From contig URQG01000117.1 of NCBI GenBank assembly GCA_900549895.1, positions 1 to 6,403 of the forward strand: 6,403 nt of DNA, written 5' to 3'. A program made the position numbers and the translations under genes. The notes beneath the pieces are model-generated. The model was not told where the DNA came from, did no database searches, and saw nothing but the letters and a program-made list of their open reading frames with translations. This DNA comes from an uncultured Lachnobacterium sp. GTDB taxonomy: Bacteria; Bacillota; Clostridia; Lachnospirales; Lachnospiraceae. Positions 1 to 5,867 of the stretch are shown piece by piece (within the stretch, counting starts at the first letter, position 1; the number at the start of each line of letters is the position of its first letter).

Positions 1-4
1 ACGC

Positions 5-38
5 GTCTCGTGGGCTCGGAGATGTGTATAAGAGACAG
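5..38 (+). other. Nextera sequencing adapter left in the assembly
   Basis: These 34 bases match the Illumina Nextera read-2 transposase adapter: GTCTCGTGGGCTCGG (5-19) followed by the 19-bp Tn5 mosaic end AGATGTGTATAAGAGACAG (20-38). The four bases before it (1-4) could be the end of an i7 index. The adapter is in frame with the gene that follows, so it translates as a false N-terminus containing SEMCIRD, a known signature of adapter contamination in protein databases. It is a library artefact and not a Tn5-family transposon in the organism. The genomic sequence starts at 39. Confidence 0.98.
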
Positions 39-861
39 ATATAAAGCCTGTCATGCCGCATTTGATGAGAAGATCGCGTGTTTTGCGCAGGAAGGACATC
101 GTGTGCCGACAAGAGACCTGATCAAGAATGCGGACCAGATCGCCGGAATCAAGGAGAGTGCCAAGATCAATGTGGCGGTACTTGACTACATAGAGGAGCA
201 TATTCACGCAGGTATGAGTACTGCGGAAATCGACAAGATCGTCTACGATATGACAACCAGCATGGGCGGCATCCCGGCACCACTGAATTACGAGGGTTAT
301 CCGTACAGTGTCTGTACATCCGTCAACGAGCAGGTGTGCCACGGTTTCCCATCGGAGGATGTTATTCTTAAGGAAGGCGATATCGTCAATGTGGATTGTT
401 CCACAATTTTAAACGGATATTTCTCGGATTCCTCGAGAATGTTCTGTATCGGAGAGGTTTCCCCTGAGAAAAAGCGCCTCGTTGAGGTGACAAAGGAATG
501 CGTTTATAAAGGACTTGAAGCGGTCCATCCGTGGGGATTTCTTGGAGACATGGGTCAGGCGGTTCATGATCACGCTTATGCCAACGGTTATACGATCGTT
601 CGTGAGATCGGTGGACACGGTGTGGGGCTGAAGTTCCACGAGGAACCTTGGGTTGGCTATCATTCCAAGAAGGGAACCGAGATGCTTCTCGTTCCGGGCA
701 TGATCTTTACGATCGAGCCGATGGTCAATATGGGTGATGTGGAAATCTACATTGATGATGAGAATGGTTGGGAGGTATATACCGAGGACGGACTGCCAAG
801 CGCACAGTGGGAGATTATGGTTCTTGTCACTGAGGATGGCACCGAGGTATTGAGTTGGTAA
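39..861 (+). CDS. map: Type I methionine aminopeptidase, 5' truncated (SEC-C-containing form)
   Basis: This enzyme removes the initiator methionine from nascent cytosolic proteins using a two-metal centre. All five metal ligands are present: Asp at nt 394-396 (NVDCS), Asp at 427-429 (YFSDSSRMF), His at 616-618 (GGHGVG), Glu at 715-717 (FTIEPM) and Glu at 811-813 (QWEIM). Their spacing of 11, 63, 33 and 32 residues is almost that of E. coli MAP (11, 63, 33, 31). The first genomic residues, YKACHAAFDEKI, look like the end of a SEC-C zinc motif (CxCGSGKKYKxCH), which many clostridial MAPs carry at the N-terminus. The real start and about 15-25 residues are therefore lost at the contig edge. The GTG at 10 lies inside adapter and is not a start. 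After the last Glu the usual His-Thr is Ile-Met, a mild oddity. The reading frame is intact to TAA at 859-861. Confidence 0.95.
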
Positions 862-864
862 ATG

Positions 865-885
865 TGTTATGCCGAAGGCATAACA
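865..885 (+). other. Perfect hairpin just after map
   Basis: TGTTATGCC (865-873) and GGCATAACA (877-885) form a 9-bp perfect stem with a GAA triloop, starting three bases after the map stop codon. No T-run follows on the + strand, so it is not a standard intrinsic terminator. It may stabilise the mRNA 3' end or be part of the repeated hairpin element that fills this gap. A second hairpin with the same GAA loop, TCGCC/GGCGA, follows at 900-912. Confidence 0.7.
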
Positions 886-917
886 TGTAGCGTCAGCCCT
901 CGCCGAAGGCGACTTGA

Positions 918-943
918 CATGGGCGGACGTTCCCGCCCGGCGT
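918..943 (+). repeat. 26-bp direct repeat, copy 1
   Basis: This copy runs from CATGGGCGGACGTT to CCGCCCGGCGT and matches copy 2 (988-1013) at 24 of 26 positions, offset by exactly 70 bp. It contains an inverted repeat, GGGCGG (921-926) with CCGCCC (933-938), and is flanked by TTGAC (914-918) and GTCAA (942-946), which can extend the stem across a small internal loop. It lies between two genes and is probably a dispersed intergenic element rather than coding DNA. I do not recognise a named family. Confidence 0.75.
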
Positions 944-966
944 CAACCATGCGATAGCATGGTTGA
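943..966 (+). terminator. Possible weak terminator: 10-bp perfect hairpin
   Basis: TCAACCATGC (943-952) pairs perfectly with GCATGGTTGA (957-966) around a GATA loop, and TGTTTCTT follows at 967-974. The hairpin is clear. The terminator reading is uncertain because the T-tract is broken by G and C and the stem is not GC-rich at its base. It shares TCAA (943-946) with the stem of repeat copy 1, so the two structures compete. Confidence 0.4.
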
Positions 967-987
967 TGTTTCTTGGATACAATGCAT

Positions 988-1013
988 CATGGGCGGACGT
1001 TTCCGCGCGGCGT
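988..1013 (+). repeat. 26-bp direct repeat, copy 2
   Basis: This is the second copy of the repeat at 918-943, differing at two positions (C932 to T1002 and C937 to G1007). The changes weaken the longer stem of copy 1 but leave GCGGA (993-997) pairing with TCCGC (1002-1006) around CGTT. It ends about 12 bp upstream of the SD of the HD-domain gene, so it would lie in that gene's leader if transcription starts upstream of it. Confidence 0.75.
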
Positions 1014-1024
1014 TTTATGTTCCC

Positions 1025-1031
1025 AGAGAGG
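1025..1031 (+). promoter_or_regulatory. Ribosome binding site that fixes the HD gene start
   Basis: AGAGAGG lies seven bases before the ATG at 1039. It decides the start: the frame is open further upstream (ATG at 973), but that extension would read through repeat copy 2 and has no SD of its own. Confidence 0.8.
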
Positions 1032-1038
1032 AAAAACA

Positions 1039-1587
1039 ATGAAAGACTGTATGACAACCTTTACGAAGGTACAATTTAATACGTTTGAACCGGAGGAGAA
1101 CAAGCTTCGCATTGAGGATATCGCGCATGCACTCTCGATGATGGTGCGTGCGAACGGACATTTTCCGGAATTTTTCTCGGTCGGACAGCATTGTATCCAA
1201 TGCTGCCGCGAAGCGATGGCGAGAAATTACGTGCCGGAGGTCGCTCTGGCATGCCTGCTTCATGACGGAAGTGAGGCGTATCTTGCGGATGTAACCCGTC
1301 CGGTTAAGAAGAATATGACGATGTATCTGCAGATTGAGGAGCAGTTACAGAACATGATCTATCATAAATTCCTCGGCTATGTGCCGGAGGGCGAGGAGGC
1401 AGTGTTGGTCAAGAATATCGATGACGCCTGCCTTTATTATGAATTTGATCATTTTATGGGCGAAAAGCTTTTCCCGGTGGAACCGGTCATGATGGGCAGC
1501 CCGTCCTATGAGGTACAGCCGATGAAGGATGTCGAGGAAGAGTTCCTTGCACTGTATCATCAGGTAAAGAAACAAATGGAGAAGTAA
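1039..1587 (+). CDS. HD-domain phosphohydrolase (YfbR-like)
   Basis: This is a 182-residue metal-dependent phosphohydrolase of the HD superfamily. The metal-binding pattern is complete: His51 (FSVGQH), His75-Asp76 (LLHDGSEAYLADV) and Asp128/Asp129 (KNIDDA). The conserved Glu79 follows the HD pair. The layout (IEDIAHALS, then a short gap, FSVGQH, LLHD, then TRPVK) resembles the small HD proteins related to YfbR 5'-deoxynucleotidase, which are also frequent in phages. A role in nucleotide pool cleaning is plausible, but the substrate cannot be read from the sequence. No signal peptide or membrane segment is seen, so it should be cytosolic. Only seven bases separate its stop from the next gene, and that gene's likely SD lies inside this coding sequence, which points to co-transcription. 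The family call is firm and the substrate is unknown. Confidence 0.88.
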   Translation: MKDCMTTFTKVQFNTFEPEENKLRIEDIAHALSMMVRANGHFPEFFSVGQHCIQCCREAMARNYVPEVALACLLHDGSEAYLADVTRPVKKNMTMYLQIEEQLQNMIYHKFLGYVPEGEEAVLVKNIDDACLYYEFDHFMGEKLFPVEPVMMGSPSYEVQPMKDVEEEFLALYHQVKKQMEK

Positions 1588-1594
1588 CCGATTT

Positions 1595-2881
1595 ATGAAT
1601 AAGAAAGAAGTATTGGAACTCAAGCGGAGATTTAAGAAGGATGCGGCGACATTTACGAAAGTGTGCGGTTGCTACGTGGACGGTAATCACAACAAGGTCT
1701 GCAAGTTTGCCAACACATTTTTAAACCTTGAGGAAGATGAATATTATAAATATCTGGAGATCGCGAATAAGGCATTATCCGGTTCAATCGGCAACAATCT
1801 GCTCGAACTGCATTTCCCGATTGAGGAGGAAGAAGTCGGTGGAAGACAGCAGATTCTGATGGCACTTCGTGCAAGCAAGCTTGAGGATGAGAATCTGCTG
1901 GATACGTTTTATGATCTGGTGATTGATACGTTTGATCATGCGGGAAATTACCTGATCGTATTGTTCCATGATGCATACGATGTCATGACAAGAACGAGCG
2001 ATAACAACAACCTCGATGAGTCTGAGGAAGTATACGAATACTTAATCTGCGCGATCTGTCCGGTCGATCTGTCCAAGCCGGGACTCGGCTTCTTAGAGGA
2101 CGAGCACCGCATCGGACCGCGTGTGCGTGACTGGGTGGTCGGAGCCGTGGATACGGCTTTCTTATTCCCGGCGTTTAACGATCGAAGCACGGATATCCAT
2201 TCAACGCTTTTCTATACAAAGAACACGAAAGAACCACATTCCGAGTTTATGGCAAACGGACTGGGCTGCGGCATCGAGCGCACGGCAACGGAGCAGAAGA
2301 TGGCGTTCCATTCCATCGTGCGTAACGTTCTCGGGGCAGAGGATGAGCATACCGATGAAGTGCTTCTTGATATGCAGCAGAACTTAAGTGACATGATCGA
2401 TGAGTATGCTGAGACACATGATTCGGACGAGGATGTGTTTCTTTTGGATAAGGAAGTGGTCGGCAAACTGCTTGCGGACAGTGATATCTCCGAGGAAAAG
2501 GCGTCCCGCATCGAGAAGTCGGTGGATGAGGCTTTCGGGGAGAAGCCACCGGCAGCGGAGCATGTGATCGACTCGAAGGCTTTGGCGCAGAATGAGCTTC
2601 GCGTGGAGAAGATGGCACTCGAGGATCAGGTCGGAACGCTTACCGTGCAGTTGACTGAGAAGGATGAGGCGCTTGCGGAGCGCACTTCGCAGCTGATCGA
2701 GAAGCAGGAAGAGATTGATAATTATATTGCGGAGACGAAGACGTATGATGTCGTGCTTCGTGTGAAGCCGGAGAAGGCATCGCAGATCAAGTCCCAGATG
2801 ATCGATGGGCAGAAGTGTCTGGTCATCCCGATGAAGGACGATGAACACGCCACGATCAACGGCGTGAATACGACTGTATAG
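1595..2881 (+). CDS. DUF4317 family protein, function unknown
   Basis: This 428-residue protein is recognised as DUF4317 from its opening (NKKEVLELKRRFKKD, then TKVCGCYVDG) and overall length. The family is widespread in Lachnospiraceae and other Clostridia and has no assigned function. Residues 1-240 look like a folded alpha/beta region with stretches such as YLIVLFHDAYDVMTRT (119-134) and ICAICPVDLSKPGLGFLED (151-169). Residues about 250-320 are strongly acidic. About 328-380 is a charged, heptad-like stretch (LEDQVGTLTVQLTEKDEAL) likely to be a coiled coil, followed by a short beta-rich tail. No signal peptide or transmembrane helix is evident. The start at 1595 is supported by GGAG (1578-1581) inside the upstream gene, at a rather long 13-base spacing, which suggests translational coupling. 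It is the last gene before a strong terminator. Confidence 0.88.
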   Translation: MNKKEVLELKRRFKKDAATFTKVCGCYVDGNHNKVCKFANTFLNLEEDEYYKYLEIANKALSGSIGNNLLELHFPIEEEEVGGRQQILMALRASKLEDENLLDTFYDLVIDTFDHAGNYLIVLFHDAYDVMTRTSDNNNLDESEEVYEYLICAICPVDLSKPGLGFLEDEHRIGPRVRDWVVGAVDTAFLFPAFNDRSTDIHSTLFYTKNTKEPHSEFMANGLGCGIERTATEQKMAFHSIVRNVLGAEDEHTDEVLLDMQQNLSDMIDEYAETHDSDEDVFLLDKEVVGKLLADSDISEEKASRIEKSVDEAFGEKPPAAEHVIDSKALAQNELRVEKMALEDQVGTLTVQLTEKDEALAERTSQLIEKQEEIDNYIAETKTYDVVLRVKPEKASQIKSQMIDGQKCLVIPMKDDEHATINGVNTTV

Positions 2882-2892
2882 GAAGAATAGTG

Positions 2893-2927
2893 CAAGCACC
2901 CTCTGAGTGAGAGGGTGCTTGTTTCTT
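2893..2927 (+). terminator. Rho-independent terminator
   Basis: CAAGCACCCTCT (2893-2904) and AGAGGGTGCTTG (2910-2921) form a 12-bp perfect stem with a GAGTG loop, followed by TTTCTT. It begins 11 bases after the DUF4317 stop and should end the HD-DUF4317 transcript, separating it from the GTPase gene. Confidence 0.93.
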
Positions 2928-2983
2928 ATGAGAAAAGAATCTGCGGTATTTTAAGAAGTTAAAAATGTAAATTTGGAAAATAA

Positions 2984-3012
2984 TTGACTACGAACACATG
3001 GAAATGTAAAAT
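2984..3012 (+). promoter_or_regulatory. Sigma-A-type promoter of the GTPase-nuclease gene
   Basis: The -35 box is TTGACT (2984-2989) and the -10 box is TAAAAT (3007-3012), each one base from consensus and separated by 17 bp. The region upstream (2941-2983) is AT-rich with A-tracts, as in an UP element. Transcription should start near 3019, giving a leader of only about 25 bases before the GTG. That leaves no room for the leader-peptide attenuator known upstream of tetM, so expression is probably constitutive or controlled at initiation. Confidence 0.75.
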
Positions 3013-3030
3013 TTAATTTAGTACAAACAA

Positions 3031-3035
3031 GGGAG
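3031..3035 (+). promoter_or_regulatory. Ribosome binding site supporting a GTG start
   Basis: GGGAG sits nine bases before GTG at 3045. No ATG lies in frame between the promoter and the P-loop, and the N-terminus from this GTG (MVLGILAHVDAGKT) is about as long before the P-loop as in TetM, so GTG is the best start. Confidence 0.8.
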
Positions 3036-3044
3036 ATACAATAC

Positions 3045-5717
3045 GTGGTACTTGGAATTTTGGCGCATGTAGATGCGGGGAAGACAACTTTATCAGAAGC
3101 GATGCTTTATACGAGCGGACAGATCAAAAGCGTCGGCCGCGTTGATCATCAGGATGCGTATCTGGATAACGATGCGCAGGAACGCGAGCGTGGTATCACG
3201 ATTTTTTCAAAGCAGGCGCGGATGGGAGACATTACACTTCTCGATACGCCGGGACATGTGGATTTTTCTGCGGAGATGGAGCGTACACTTCAGGTACTCG
3301 ACTACGCAATTCTTGTGATCAGCGGAACGGATGGTGTGCAGGGACACACCCGCACACTCTGGCGGCTTCTGCGCCACTATCATATTCCAACGTTTTTATT
3401 TATCAATAAGATGGATCTTGCAGGTGCTGACCATGAGGCGGTACAGACGCAGCTGAAAAAGGAACTCTCGGACGGGTGTGTGGATTTCACGTCGGAGCCG
3501 TACTGTGGCGGCGGGCAGCCGGATGAGGCTTTTTACGAGGACCTTGCAGTCTGTAAAGAAGAACTTTTGACGGAGTATATGGATTCGGGAAGCATCGGAC
3601 AGGACAGCATCGCGGATGCGGTGGCGGAGCGGCTGGTGTTCCCATGCTTTTACGGATCGGCACTTAAGCTGGAGGGCGTGGATCATCTTCTGGATGCTCT
3701 ACGCGGGTATACGAAGGCGAAGGGATATCCGAAGGAGCTTGCGGCGCGCGTGTACAAGATCGGGCGGGACAGCCGCGGCGTGCGGCTGACGTATCTGAAA
3801 GTGACCGGAGGCAGCCTCAAGGTGAAGGAGCGGATCTCTTACGACGGACTTGAGGAAAAAGTTGATCAGATCCGGCTGTATTCGGGTGAAAAATTTGATA
3901 CCGCAGATGCGGTTGCTGCCGGAGAAGTCTGTGCGGTGACGGGACTGACGGCAACGTATCCGGGACAAGGGCTTTGGAACGAGAAGACAACGAGTGTTCC
4001 GGTGCTCGAGCCGGTGCTCAGTTACCGGATTCAGCTGCCGCAGGATGTCAATCCGGTGGAGATGATGGGCAAGCTCAAACAGCTCGAAGAGGAAGATCCG
4101 CAGCTTCATATTGTCTGGAACGAGGAACTGCGTGAGATTCATGCGCAGATGATGGGACAGGTGCAGATCGAGGTGCTGACACAACTGATCAAGGATCGGT
4201 TTGGAGTGGTTGTTGTGTTCGGACAGGGCAACATCGTTTATAAGGAGACGATCGCGAAGCCGGTTGAGGGCGTGGGACATTTTGAGCCGCTGCGCCACTA
4301 TGCGGAAGTACATCTGCTGCTCGAACCGGGCGAGCCGGGAAGCGGAATCGAGGTGGCGAGCGAGTGCAGCGAGGACGTGCTGGATCTCAACTGGCAGCGC
4401 CTAATTGCAACGCATATCGTGGAGCGTGAGCATCCGGGCGTGCTGACGGGTTCGGCTTTGACCGATGTGAAGATCACGATTTTGACCGGACGCGCACATA
4501 TCAAGCACACGGAGGGCGGAGATTTCCGGCAGGCGACGTATCGTGCAATCCGGCAGGGCTTAAAGTCTACAGAGAGTGTGCTGCTCGAGCCGGTGTATGC
4601 GTTTACACTTGAGGTGCCACAGGATGCGGTGGGACGAGCCATGACGGATCTCAAACAGCGGTTTGGCAAGTTTGACACGGCGGAGTTTGTTCAGGGAACG
4701 GATTTAGCTGTGTTACGAGGTACGGCACCGGTTGCGACGATGCAGGATTACAATACGAGTGTCCACGCCTACACGAAGGGGCTTGGGCATCTGACCCTCG
4801 ATCTTGACGGATACGATGTCTGCCACAACAGCGAGGAAGTGGTGGCGCGGATCGGTTACGACAGCGAGGCGGACACGGCGAATCCGACCGGTTCGGTCTT
4901 CTGTGCGCACGGCGCGGGCTTTGTTGTGCCGTGGGATCAGGTGCCGGATTACATGCATCTGGATTATGTGTACACACCGGACGGAGAGAAGCCGGAGGAC
5001 GGCATCTTCTACGATACCGCAGATCAAACCTTTGGTCCTGGCGGAACGTTCGCCGTCAAGAAACCGAATGAGGCCAAAAGTCAGACAAGCTGGGAACTCG
5101 ATAAGGAGTTGCAGCAGATCTACGCCAGAGAGTTTGGTATGAGCCGTGAGGATGTCGAGGATCAGGAGCGGCGTAAATGGATGAAAAGGAAGACGAATGA
5201 GTCGAAGCCGAACGTGGTCAAGTACGACAAGAAAGGCAATCCGATCTATCCGGCGCGCGGTCCGCAGGAGGAATACCTGATCGTGGATGGTTACAATATC
5301 ATTTTTGCTTGGAAGGATCTCAATGAACTTTCCCGCGTGAATATCGATTCGGCGCGCGATAAGTTATTGGATATTCTAAGCAATTATCAGGGATACAAAG
5401 GCTGTCCGGTGCTGGTTGTGTTTGATGCGTACAAGCGCAAGGAGCATCCGGGCGCGAAGTCAAAGTATCACAATCTCGATGTCGTCTACACAAAGACGGA
5501 CGAGACCGCCGACGCGTATATCGAGCGCACCGTGCATGAGATCGGACACAAGTACCGTGTCACGGTTGCAACGAATGATGGATTGGAGCAGCTTACCGTT
5601 ATGAGCCAGGGCGCGCTTCGCATGTCGGCGGAGAATCTGCATCAGGAGATCGAGCGTCTGAGCTGGCAGGAGTACGAAGCGTATCTGTCGGGACAAGGCC
5701 AGCCGGGGCGCAAGTGA
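3045..5717 (+). CDS. TetM-like ribosomal GTPase fused to a YacP/Rae1-type NYN nuclease
   Basis: This 890-residue protein combines two ribosome-directed modules. Residues 1 to about 600 follow the EF-G/TetM domain order: a GTPase domain with G1 AHVDAGKT (7-14), G2 RGITI (49-53), G3 DTPGH (67-71, with the catalytic-type His71), G4 NKMD (121-124) and G5 GSA (204-206); then domain II (about 230-318), III (about 320-395), IV (about 398-515) and V (about 515-600). TetM itself is about 640 residues. Residues 600-740 form an extension with GSVFCAHGAGFVVPW (616-630) and a basic linker. Residues 742-875 match the YacP/Rae1 NYN (PIN-like) fold: IVDGYN (Asp748), VVFDAYK (Asp794), TDETAD (Glu820, Asp823), ATNDGLEQ (Asp845) and a closing SQGALRMSA. 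In B. subtilis, free-standing Rae1 cleaves mRNA in the ribosomal A site. At the TetM drug-displacing loop (Tyr-Ser-Pro) this protein has His-Ile-Lys (485-487). Automatic pipelines would probably call it a tetracycline-resistance protein. I infer a ribosome rescue or quality-control role. The frame is unbroken, so this is a true fusion. Confidence 0.9.
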   Translation: MVLGILAHVDAGKTTLSEAMLYTSGQIKSVGRVDHQDAYLDNDAQERERGITIFSKQARMGDITLLDTPGHVDFSAEMERTLQVLDYAILVISGTDGVQGHTRTLWRLLRHYHIPTFLFINKMDLAGADHEAVQTQLKKELSDGCVDFTSEPYCGGGQPDEAFYEDLAVCKEELLTEYMDSGSIGQDSIADAVAERLVFPCFYGSALKLEGVDHLLDALRGYTKAKGYPKELAARVYKIGRDSRGVRLTYLKVTGGSLKVKERISYDGLEEKVDQIRLYSGEKFDTADAVAAGEVCAVTGLTATYPGQGLWNEKTTSVPVLEPVLSYRIQLPQDVNPVEMMGKLKQLEEEDPQLHIVWNEELREIHAQMMGQVQIEVLTQLIKDRFGVVVVFGQGNIVYKETIAKPVEGVGHFEPLRHYAEVHLLLEPGEPGSGIEVASECSEDVLDLNWQRLIATHIVEREHPGVLTGSALTDVKITILTGRAHIKHTEGGDFRQATYRAIRQGLKSTESVLLEPVYAFTLEVPQDAVGRAMTDLKQRFGKFDTAEFVQGTDLAVLRGTAPVATMQDYNTSVHAYTKGLGHLTLDLDGYDVCHNSEEVVARIGYDSEADTANPTGSVFCAHGAGFVVPWDQVPDYMHLDYVYTPDGEKPEDGIFYDTADQTFGPGGTFAVKKPNEAKSQTSWELDKELQQIYAREFGMSREDVEDQERRKWMKRKTNESKPNVVKYDKKGNPIYPARGPQEEYLIVDGYNIIFAWKDLNELSRVNIDSARDKLLDILSNYQGYKGCPVLVVFDAYKRKEHPGAKSKYHNLDVVYTKTDETADAYIERTVHEIGHKYRVTVATNDGLEQLTVMSQGALRMSAENLHQEIERLSWQEYEAYLSGQGQPGRK

Positions 5718-5734
5718 AGATAAATGCGTTTTAT

Positions 5735-5850
5735 GCCCCGCGAAATTGTTGTGGTGGGGCGAAATGATAGGTAGAATTTGATCTGCGCCCCGGCGGGAAA
5801 ACGAAGCGGGGCGTAAAGCAGGGAAAAGCAGTGAAAACGCCCCGATGGGG
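5735..5850 (+). repeat. Periodic GCCCCG/GGGGCG boxes forming alternative hairpins
   Basis: GCCCCG occurs at 5735-5740, 5787-5792 and 5839-5844, exactly 52 bp apart each time. GGGGCG occurs at 5756-5761 and 5808-5813, and a third copy at 5705-5710 overlaps the end of the upstream gene. Possible stems include 5735-5739 with 5756-5760, CGCCCCG 5786-5792 with CGGGGCG 5807-5813, and CGGGGCG 5807-5813 with CGCCCCG 5838-5844. A long-range 13-pair stem, 5728-5740 with 5807-5819 (two G-T pairs), is also possible. CCCC/GGGG at 5840-5850 can close just before the SD of the aminotransferase. The bases between boxes are not clearly repeated. The element may be a structured mRNA leader or an intergenic repeat. 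No T-run marks a terminator. Confidence 0.6.
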
Positions 5851-5852
5851 AT

Positions 5853-5860
5853 AAGGAGGA
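5853..5860 (+). promoter_or_regulatory. Strong ribosome binding site of the aminotransferase
   Basis: AAGGAGGA lies seven bases before the ATG at 5868, a near-perfect SD at ideal spacing. It begins only two bases after the last small hairpin (5840-5850), so leader folding could influence its access. Confidence 0.9.
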
Positions 5861-5867
5861 TAAAATT

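Noticed and set aside
20..38. 19-bp Tn5 mosaic end, as a sign of a Tn5-like transposon
   Set aside because: It is the hyperactive mosaic end joined to the Nextera read-2 tag at a contig edge, so it comes from library preparation.
865..912. Stable cUUCGg tetraloop hairpins on the minus strand (GCCTTCGGC)
   Set aside because: The stem register closes with a TTC triloop. Forming the UUCG tetraloop would put a C-C mismatch in the stem.
914..919. Perfect TTGACA as a -35 box for the HD gene
   Set aside because: No acceptable -10 lies 16-18 bp downstream, where the sequence is GC-rich. The TACAAT at 978-983 has no matching -35 at proper spacing.
973..1038. Upstream 22-codon extension of the HD gene from ATG 973
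   Set aside because: It reads through repeat copy 2, has no SD, and the ATG at 1039 has a well-spaced AGAGAGG and gives a family-like N-terminus.
2928..2954. Short reading frame that could be a leader peptide before the GTPase gene
   Set aside because: It has only eight codons, lies upstream of the likely promoter, and has no SD.
3699..4313. Long open frame on the minus strand inside the GTPase gene (204 codons)
   Set aside because: It is opposite a gene with all motifs intact, has low-complexity His/Arg/Leu-rich content and no recognisable motif, as expected for a shadow frame.
5746..5777. TTGTTG and TAGAAT as an aminotransferase promoter
   Set aside because: Spacing is 20 bp and the -35 match is weak, so it is not supported.
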